From Embiotoca jacksoni (lineage: Eukaryota; Chordata; Actinopteri; Embiotocidae), in assembly GCA_022577435.1 (NCBI GenBank), contig JAKOON010000068.1, positions 1,253,488 through 1,317,487 of the forward strand: DNA of 64,000 bases. Direction: 5' to 3'. The number at the start of each line of letters is the position of its first letter. The stretch's first letter is position 1. Positions 13,743 to 24,700 of the stretch are shown one piece after another. Made by a program: the position numbers and the translations under genes. The notes beneath the pieces are model-generated. The model ran no database searches and was not told the origin of the DNA. It saw nothing but the letters and a program-made list of their open reading frames with translations.

Positions 13743-16700
13743 ACTGTTTATGAGCTACAAAGAAGTCTCCGAGTCGAAGTTAGAAGAAAGAAAAAGGAGA
13801 AGAAGAAGAAGAAGAAGAAGAAGAAGAAGAAGAAGAAGAAGAATATGAAGAAACTACAGACAACCTGGAAGTAAAAGAAGAAGAAAGAAGATTTCTAAAG
13901 TTTCTAAATTTGACGAATCGGTTCGCGCGAGTCGTCGGAGTTCAACTGCAAACAGAGCAGACGAAAATAGAAACGCGGCAATAAAAAGTTCTGAAGAACC
14001 TCCCGTCTGACAGAAGCTGCAGGCAGCTCGATGAAATGTTCAAATAACTACACGTCTCGTCACCTTGTCGCCCATGTCGATCTTGGTGAAGCAGAAGGAG
14101 CTGAGGTGAGGGTTGGCGCCCTTCACCGCCGGCTCGATGGTCTCTCGGAACAGCTTCTCCACGAACTGGCAGATGAACGGCCACATCTGCTTCACCGTCT
14201 GAAGGAGGAGGAAGAAGAGGGAGAGTTAGGACGGATATATGACGGATACACGTCTTCTGCCAGGCTGAAGCTTAAACCGGGAGTTCAGGGACTCGACACG
14301 CACAAAAGAAGTTTAGAGACTGTTCCTGTTGCGCGTGAACAGTGAGTAGCAACGAAGCTCGAGGAAAGCTATGACCTTCACGTGACAGAGGAGTCCGACG
14401 GTCGTCAGCTGTTTGGTAGTTTGGGCTTAACTGGGTTTTATTTTAGAAAAATTAGTGCTTTGTTAGCTGGTTGTTAGCATTGTTAGCTGGTTGTTAACTC
14501 AAGTTTAGACTTATGTCTTGGCTTTTCATTTTACAGTATTTTTTATTGTCCTGGTTTTTTAAGTTGTAATTGTTTTTATCCCTGGTGTTTATTCTGTTTT
14601 TTTTTTTACATTTTATTTAAAACACCATTGTTTTATTGTTGTAATTTTAAGTCCAGCGTTCATTAATCTTCCTTTTTTATTTATTTGTTTGTTGTTTTCT
14701 TTATTTTTGCTTTCATCTTTCTGTTTCGTTCTAATGTGAAGCACTTTTCTATAAATAAAGCCAAGGTGAGTTTCAACCGCTCGCAGGTGAATTATGGCAG
14801 TTCAGCGCTTTAGAGGAGAATAAATCTTTTGTTTTTTGTAATTACCACCTTTAAATCCGACTCTCCGAACCCGTAAAACAACCACAACAAACACACAAAC
14901 AAACACAACACGACTGTAAAAGGTGCCTAGCATCACCGCGTCAGGTTCGGACATTAGAAAGTCAATTCTCCTGCTCATTAAACGTCCATTAACTTTTTTT
15001 ACTGGAAGCATCTCCAAACATTTACAGTAAGCAGACGCTTTTTCCGGGAGCCAGACTCTCTTTCTGTCTTTGTGTTTGTCTCTCCAGGGAGGAGAAAGCT
15101 CTGGGTCAGGGTCTCTCGAAGCTCCACATTCACATCCTATTTATACAACCCTGCAGTGGGCGAAGAAGCAGCATCGTGTTTCGTACCTTATTCAGCCACT
15201 CCACTCTCTCCACATCTGGATAATGGACCTACAATCAAAAAAAGACAGAAAAAAAAAATAAAAATCACCATTTATATAAACAGAACTTTTATGACATTAT
15301 TATACCGAGTTGTTTTTTTTACTCTTCGCTGAAATCTGTGGTAAAAAATTCACACTTAAGGACTGAAATCTGTCTGTTACGTGCAGCTGCATGTAAAAAA
15401 AAAACAACAACAACTGTTGTTTAGTTGTTGAGAGCTGGAAAAAAAAAAAAGCCATACATTTTTTTACAAATTCTGCAAAAAACGCTCAAAATAAAATGAC
15501 CTTGTATTTTCAAAAATTTAGCTCTCAGGTTGAACAGACTTCAGGAAGAAGATAAAACAGAATGAAGGTTAAAAAATCAGAACCATAAGTTGGCAGACAA
15601 AATATGACAAGAAAGATTCCTCCGTAATAATAATTTAGCTCACAACTCGTGTATTTGACAATTTATTCGTTACACATAGTTAAAACAACAAAAAAAAAAT
15701 AATGTAGTTTAATTAAAAGTAAGGCAATAAATCCTCCCTTTGTTTAGGTTTGAAATGTTTAATTTTAGAGGTGTTTATTAAACTTTATGAAAATACATTT
15801 TAGGGTGCTGTTGCATTGTGTTTTTCCACCCTAATTATGTAAATAAAGCTCCACTATTGCATGTAATTATTCTGTAATCTGCCACAGTAAGGGTTCTTTG
15901 TAAAGCCTAATTACCACAGATCAGTGCAGTCAGCCCTTTGTTTTAACATAGTATTATTATGTTGTTTTCCCACTCTTTGCCCCCCCCTCAGATTCATGCC
16001 AGTTCTCTTGGCAGAGCACCCGGCGCCTCTGATGCTCCCCAGTGACAACAGAGACGTGTGGAGATGACAGAGGTCTTTCCAAAAAAACATTTAATAAAAC
16101 TTAATCCAGTTTTCATTTCAAATTAAAAACTTGACCAGATGATGGCGCAAGAGGGGGGGGGGGGAAGGGGGTCATCAAAGTGATTAAGTTTCATCCCGAG
16201 GGGGGGGGGGGACATGAAATGCATTTCACTTATATACCACAAGAGCAAGATGACATCCAAATTCATCCCTCAGCTGTTGAGCTAATTCGACCCGCCTCTT
16301 TTTTTGGATGGCTGGTAGTGGGCGGGGCTTATCAAGCTACTTCAAGATGTCCGGGTGTAACTTTTCGGTAACAGCTCACAGTGAGCAGCCGGCGATGTTC
16401 TGGAGAACCGTTACTTCAACTTCCTCCAGCTTTCGTTTCTTCTTGGGACCAAAAAACAAACCGGGACTGAAAAACCTCTCTCTGCTGCCAGCTCATTCTG
16501 AAAGCTCGATTTGAACCAGCTGTTGTTGCTGCACTGAATTTAAGTCTGTAAACTGTATATAAAAATGGACGTAGCCTCCTGGTCCGAAAAAGAGAACCCA
16601 GTGCGGAAGTTTCTTAAAGTGCAATACCAATTAAAGCCACTGGGGATTGGGGGGGGGGGGGGGGCTGGCTCCAGAAAATAACTCCAATTGCACTCCAATA

Positions 16701-19700
16701 GACTCCCATTCAAACTTCTCTCATGAAATAAAAATTAAATGAATGTTTTCCACAAGTCGTGATGGTGTCATTAGATAAAGTCCCTCCTTCTGGTCGGTTT
16801 TCTGGTGGTTACATAACGGACACGCCGGGAGGATTGTGCAGAGACGCTCAGGTCCGAGGCCGATGGACATAAGTGAAGGGTCGTAAACACGTTGCATTTA
16901 AATATTATATAAGCTCGGGAGGACAAAGAAGACTTTCAGCTCTAAGTACATACATGGAAAAAAATGGTCGGCCCCTGTATGTGCTTTTCTGCTTTTCAGC
17001 GCTTTCATGTAGATTTAAATGATGAAAGAGCTTCACACTGGGGAAATAGAAAAAAGTCCTCATCATCTGTTAGTGACTGCAAGGATTTCAAAATCAGAGC
17101 CAAACATGTAAACGAAACACAAATCGTCGGCCACGTGTGCCGACGCTGTTGTTTATTTAGGTAGGTAGGTAGGCAGGTATTTACTTTATTAATCCCCGAG
17201 GGGAAATTTATTTTTTCAGGGTTGAAGCGGAGAAGCTGCTCCAGATAAACAAAGAAAGAGAACGTGAGAATGAGACTAAGTGCAGTTAAAAACAGTCATT
17301 CGCATGAATTAAACAGGAAATTACATTTTAAGTTTGGTACGAGCCGACATGACTCAGCGGAAGGAAAAAAAAAAAAAAAAAAACATATTTGGAGTTTTTT
17401 TTAAAGGGGCAATAAAAGCTCCTTCTGAAAAAGATTAATGAGGCGGTCCAATAAAAATGAAAGTATGTGTTGTTATTCTGTATTATGTCACGTTAATTTC
17501 TCTATAAATGAAGCCTACAGAGCGACAAAGCAAGGAAACAGATCTGTTTCCTCCACGAACTGGGAACAATTTCTCTCTTTTACGGCAACAATGGCACTTG
17601 AAAAAAGGTCTTTAACCACCAATCTTTGATTCCTTCAACCAGAAGCCCTTTTAACGCTTTGAGCGTTCCTGCAGGTTTTCCCCTCCAAATCTCTCAAAAA
17701 CCAATGATGCAAAAGATCAGTGACCTCCTTCAATTCTGGAGGGAAAAATGCTAAATCTAGTTTTTTGAGGCGTAAATCCTCGGACGGTTTAAGATCTGAT
17801 TTAGAAAGCCCATAAAAAAAAACACAAATAACAAACATCAAGCAAAAACAAATTGTTTTTCTAGTGTTCGTAGCTTTCAGGGAAAAAAAAAAAATGAGGC
17901 AGATTCAGAAGTGCCTTTAAGTTGCAATACCAGCGAGTGCCACTAGAGGTCGGCTCCAAAAAGCCTCCGGCTCCATAGACTCCCATTCAACTTCTCTCAT
18001 CAAATCCAAAGTGAATAAAATGTGTCCATCAGTTATCTCGGTGTTGTTAGCTAAAGTCACTCCTTATTAGTTTTCTGGAGGTCCATCTGAAAATAATCCC
18101 TCATTCATTAGAAAAATCTGCTTTAAAAAGACGTGTTGTTTGGGTGGGGGCGGGGCATTTGTTTGATTGACAGGCCTGTGGTGCGGTCAGGTTACAGCTG
18201 TCAGAGTTGATGATGTCAGATTAGGCAATCTGACATCAAAGTGCCAACAAATTCTTGCCGTGGCTTCAACAGTCACTCAATTATTTTCTGTCACTCGATG
18301 AGTCATTGCAGCTATAAATTACTTTTAAAAATAATGATTGCATTGTCCTCGTGTATTTCAATGAGTCAACTGCAAAAGACAAAACACAGGAAAAGCAACA
18401 AAATAAAAGGCATTTATTCCAGGAATTTTACTTCGTTTCAACGTCGCAATTCAACTATTCACCTCCCAACCTCCCACTTCTTCTTCTTCTTCTAATTCAT
18501 ACGAAAGGTTGATGAAGACAATTGGGAGCATCCCGTGACGTGGGCGAGACTAACGCTCCAGCTATGCGACAGCTGTTTGGAAATCCTAACCCTCGCCAGC
18601 AGCCCTCCTCCCCCCCTCCCCCCATCACAAAGCATGTGTGTGTGTGTGTGTGTGTGGGAGACACAAGGGGTGAAGAGGATATAAAATACTCATGTCAGCA
18701 TTCATTTAATCTGACAAACAGAACTGTATTTTCCATCATCATCCCGTCACCACTGACTCAACCGCACTTCCCATGTTGGAAGGACCGTCGTCCTCCGAGG
18801 TTGGCATGGCGACTCCGGTCACGAACTTTCTGCATCTTTCAGTTTGTTTACGTTGTTTACGAGGCGACTCTCAAAACGTATTAGCATCGTAAAAGCTACA
18901 AACATGTGAAATTGGAAGTGTTATTCATTAAAAAAAAATCTATCATTTTACATTTTTCCACATTAATTTTAAATTTTAGAAGTCGTTTCATTTTTAATGA
19001 CGACCTTCAGGTGTTTTTTTTTTGCTTAACATTGTTTTTAATTTCTTTAATATTGCATCATTTGTTTTTGATTCTATCTGGTTTGGTCTGTTCAGCACTT
19101 TGATTGTTTCAACGCACATATTATAAATAAACTATATTGATTTGTTTTGTTTTACGACAACTGAGTGCACCATGTGTACTTTTACGACCACTTAAGAGCA
19201 TCGAATAACTCTCCGTCTCTTAATCCTTTACCGTCAGGACAACGTATAACTTACCGACTAAATAAAATATGCAATGATTCATTCAAAATATACATTTTGT
19301 TACTGCGAGCTTCATTTCCATGGCAACACATTGGGGTATGACAAAGAGCTGGGAAAACAACCAGTCGCGTCATTATACTCTTATGTATCGTAAGCTACCG
19401 TTACCACTCCAGGAAGTAGGCCGACCCTTAGCAACGACCTAGCAACAGAGACTCTTTTGTGTTGATTGTTTCGCAAACTGAAAAAATACAGCACATAGAA
19501 ACACAAAACTGCATGGCTAGCTCGGTCTTGTCGTAACTAAGATATCTGCAAAAAAAAAAAAAAGACACGGATGGACTCCCGTTTTAAAAAAAAAATGTGT
19601 TAAAGTCCGGTCAAGCTAGCCGCCGCTAGGATTTTAAAACACGCAACTATCCGTGTTGTTACGGCACGGGTGCTCGGAGGGACCAAAAAAAGGGCCAAAT

Positions 19701-21658
19701 GAGAAAAATATTCAATCGACCGATATCAAGTACAAACATTTTATATGGATGTTATATTCGCGTTCCAAATGTACAGTTGACCAATCAGATCTCTGGATCA
19801 GAACTACTCGTTGTATTATTTTACTGTAAGTCACGACAGATAAAAGAACCTGGAAGCATTGATTGTTTTGCATGTTGGCTTGAGAACGGCGAAGAACAGC
19901 AGCCTCCTATTTAAATGGCATCCAGTCAAAACATTTGGACAGTCGGAGTCTGAAACACGTCAGCGCCACTATCAGCTCTTTGTTTTTGTGTTTTATGGAT
20001 GTGTTTTTTTACAACGTAGACCTTCCATCCTCTGGAAAAATAAAAAAAACAATTCCAGCCAGGCCTCATTCCTCCGTTTCAAACGACCGCCTGACCTCGG
20101 GTAACTTCTGCTGCTTCAAATTGAGGTCAGCTGTTCGACGAAAACTTCTGAGCCGCAGCGTGGACGGAGATCGTTTCTGAACGACGGCGTTGTCATTTTT
20201 TTTAATTTCAAAATCAATATCTTACGTCATGCGTTGCTAATCGCATTAGCAGCTTTAAAAGGCTGCAGACGGCATTCCTGGCTCTTCTTATCTTCTGCTC
20301 CGTTCGTCACAAACGTTCTGATTATTTCTCTTTTTCCAGCTCGTGCAGATCAAAGAGTCATCGAGTGATTCGGAGACGGACACACCGAGTTACAGACGAG
20401 GCCGCGTTCAAAAAAAGCACACCGAACTTTGACGTGCTGTCGTGTTGCATAAAGGCCGAAGATTGGACGGCGACAAAGAGAAGTTAAAAGTCTTCAACTG
20501 TCAGTGGAGTTTGTTTCATTTATTTATTTATCTTCCTTCTTATTGTACTTTTATTTTGTGCTCTATGTAATCAAATCCAGTTCTCTCGGGACTTAAATTC
20601 AACGTCTGAAGCAGAAAAACATGTGGGATGATTTAGTTTATTAAAAAAACCTGAAGTTTATGGTGTTTAATCCAGGAAGACACACTAAAAAGTGACTTAT
20701 TTCAAGGCCTAAAATCCTCAATGTCTTATTCTATGTTACATGTTCAGCAGCCTTTGACCAACACTGAATTATGTTTCCACTGTTTGACCAAAAAAACTGA
20801 TTATTATCATCTATTGAGGAAAAAAGCACGAGATGTGGTTGAAAGTAGGGACGTAATACTTTCATAATCGATTAATCCGTGGATTAGTTTAGATTTTTTT
20901 TTTTTAGTCTATAGAAATACGTATCACAACCTCCGAGAGTCCGAGGCGACGTCATCAAATGTCTTGTTTCTCAAATCTAATTTTAGAACTCTAAAATCGG
21001 ATTATTATTTTTTTCTTGAAAACTAAATGAAGTCATCTTTGTGCTCTCAAAGATGGTGGCAGGTTTTTTTTCTTTTGTCATTCACTTGTTCTGTCTCGAC
21101 TAATGCAGAAACAACTGGGTGACGGATCAGTGAATCAATCAGAGCAAACAGAAGCTTAATTACAGGGTTTTTTTCTAATGATTGGATTTTTGAGCTGCGA
21201 TCTAATCAAAACAACAACAAAAAAGATTTTTATTTCTGGGCCGAGTTTTAATTTAATCAAAAACTCCAATATGGAGACTCGGCTACTTTCAGTGCTTCTA
21301 ATCATCGAGGTCGGTGTGACGGAGGTGTTTCGGGAGATAAAGTATCTCGGACGGAGACGGACTGACAGCGTCTGAGCGTCTCCTCGGGGAGGTCAAAGTT
21401 CACCGTCGATTGTGTTGTATTGTTGCTTCTTTATCAGAAGGACACGTTAATCCTCCGACGTCCTTTTTGACCGGTTTAAATCAGGCTGAGCTGTCGGTGT
21501 GTGTTTGGTCCGCGAACCGCCGCACATCTGCTCACAGCCAAGCGTTTTGCTTTGTTTTTTTTCCATTTTCATATTGCTGTTGCCGAGCAGTGTTTGTTGT
21601 CGAAGCCTGTGTGATAATGGATGTGTTGACGTGAAGCTCTGTGGTGGGAGGGTGTGTG

Positions 21659-21742
<84 letters not shown>

Positions 21743-24700
21743 TGGCTGGCTGGCATCCATCCACTCAGCCTCTCACCGCTCCTACTCTGGCATCATCGTC
21801 GTTGATATTTAGGAAATGTGAAAACAGGAAGGAAGCCTCTTCATTACGGGCGAATCTGAAGAGCGATGCACTTAAAGGTTTTGTAAGAGTCTTGATATAC
21901 GGTAGATGAAGTGTTGTTTGTGGGTTCGGCTGCATGGGGAATAATCAATTTTCAGCTATTTAATCTGCAGAATAATGTTTAAAATGTTGATTTAAACTCA
22001 AATCCAAAATAAAAAATTTTTTTAGGAAAAACATAAAATTTGGTTAAAGAGAAAGTTATAGAGATTTAGAGAGTATTTCTTTATCAAGAAATCAGTTTTT
22101 ACTTTTCATGGTGCAGTCATAAAGTCCCTGCCCAGAAACAAAGCCGTGGTCACATTATTAGGTACGCCCACGCCTGTAATGTTTGTTTATTTTGACACTT
22201 TGTCCCTTTAATTAAATCATGTTAACACTGAGGTCATAGCTAGTGACTGTGTTGTATTTAATGTAGTCAGCTACAGCACCACATTTAAATGTGACCTCAC
22301 CTTATTAACATAGAATTTTATTTCCATTGTCCATTATAAACTTGTAAAAGTAGAAAAAGAAAACCTTTGTTGCGCTGAATTTTTGCAGCTAAATATTTTT
22401 TTTTCCACCAAGTTGAAGTCCATATAAATATTTGCTGTTTTTAAGAAATCTACTTTTTCCAGATTAATATGATGATTAATATAAACAGCTTCAAAAATCT
22501 GATCATACCTTTGATTTTTCTAAGAATAAATCGCAAGACAAAACAACATTTCTGGAACGAAAAGATAAAATCTACTCGACAATCGATTCAAACAAAATCA
22601 GCATTGCCTTAGAGGGCGAACATCCCACAGTCTGGGACACGTAAAAAATAAGTTGTTGTTCGTACCCATTTACATTATTATGTGTTTCCTGAAGCTTGGA
22701 AAATAAAAACGTAACAAAAGTTTTTCATCCTGCTCTGAAAAAGGCTTTTAAGGAAAACTCTTGTACTTCTTTTGGATGATCTTATCCAACGATGTCGTGC
22801 AGAGTTGGCACCGGTTTTCTTATCGCTCACTCATTGCATCCTTTGGGCACTACTAGTTTTGGCTGGTGCAGCTATGTGGAAATCGTCCTCTTCCTCTTCC
22901 TCCTCCTCCTCACCAGTTTCTTAATGTCAGCATGGCGAATGGCAAACACACCAAACCACAAGCGACCAACAGAGAAAGTGTAACGTGGATCAGGTTTGTT
23001 GACTCCTGCAGCCTTCAGGAGCTCCGTTAGCAGACGTCAGTGATTCAACACCTTTGGATCCCTTTTTTTTTTTTTGGTGGCGGCCGGCTAACGGGATTGA
23101 AAATAAGCCCGGCGCTGATTAAATCCTGGAACCGATGGCGAGTGCGTCGAGGGGCCCCCCGGCGACAAAAGTGCAGAATGCGTGACCTTTTCCTGGTGGC
23201 TATTTATGAGGCCCTCCATAAACAAGCAACAAAGGTTTGTTTGGTCCCCTCAAGAGGATCGAATGTCAAGACGCGTCGCTGTTTTAATCCCAACCGAGGA
23301 CCAATCTGAGAAATAACCCCCCCACCCCCTGATGAGGAGAAGCAGGACGAGGGGGAAAAACCGGCGTAATTTAAAACGGTTTACTGCTGTTAGCTTCTGC
23401 ACATTTTCATCCATCCGTTGGTCGGTTAGCCCGAATTCCTTCTCACCTAGCAACTTTTCCTAAGCTCCTCCATGGGACATCCCATGGCGTGCACGGAAAA
23501 ACCTCAAAATGGCAGGCGCCATCCTAATCAGATATCGTCCCACAAGACCCCCAAGAAGCGTAACCTCCTTCGTTTTTTTGAGGGGGGGGGGGGCGGCACA
23601 TATTTAAATAACGTTTTAATCCGAATTCAAAAGTGAAAGTTTCCGAGCCTCATTAAAAACCTAATCTAACGGTTTCTTAAAAGGTTAACAGCCTCTCCTC
23701 CTCAGTGATGTCAAAGTACAGATTACATGTGATGAGGTCAAGTCCAGAGACCAAAGCGCTTCCTGTCGGTCCATCTAGACTCTGAAATGAACATTTCCAG
23801 ACCAGAAGAAGTGTATTTGCGGTTTGAATAATTTCCAGCAATCATAACAACTGTTATCATAAGAAGGGAGCAATTGAGTGTTTTATTAAATATCCTTAAG
23901 TGAGGCCAGTAAAGTTTTAGAGTGAAAAGGTGGAGGGGAAGGAACCGGACGAATCCCCTTCGCCTCAAACTAATTTGTATAATTAGGATCTTGTTCTGGT
24001 ATTTAATAAGCTGGGCTAATCTTTTTAACTGTAATTTAGAGGGCTTAACCTGTGTGACATCATGAAGGCCCAGTAAACGTGTTTGGGAGCTGTAATTGGG
24101 AGTATGATTTTTCTCCTTTTGATGTATTTTATTACCTCAGGAATAAATGTTAGAGAATCTCAACAAAACTTTTTAGGGGAAACATGAGTCTCACGTTTCT
24201 GGTCATTTTGGACAACCAACCTGCCGGAAACCATCTTTTTTTTTCCCCCTCCATTCGTTGCAAATTAAACTGCAGTAAAATCCACAATGTGAGAAAAAAG
24301 CTACTGGTGAGCCCTGTTTTCCAACGCTCCTGCACCACCTCCCATTGCAAGCGTTTTGGAGATGTTGACCTCTGAGTCAAACAAGGAAATTACAGGGTGC
24401 TGATGTGGTCCTTTAATTTGACTTGCACATACAGGAGCGTCTGTCCCTACAGTGTTTGTGTCTTACACAAGGAGGGCAGAGCTAATCTCCCCAAAAACTG
24501 TTTTGAGAAAAGAAAAACTACCAGTGGGGAGGGCCTGCCACAGGGAGTTAGTCATCGCTAGCCGCCGAGCTTGGCAGACAACCAGCCAGTGCTGACATCC
24601 TAGAGCCGGCTCGATGCTGCCTGGGAGAACACCCGAGGGAACGGGGAAGGCTTGACCCGCAGTCAAAATACAAAAGCAAAGATAACAAGATAGTGATAAT

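Noticed and set aside
21447..21909. Several long frames on both strands around 21.4-21.9 kb
   Set aside because: All depend on reading through a 78-base GT array without stops; no domain outside it.
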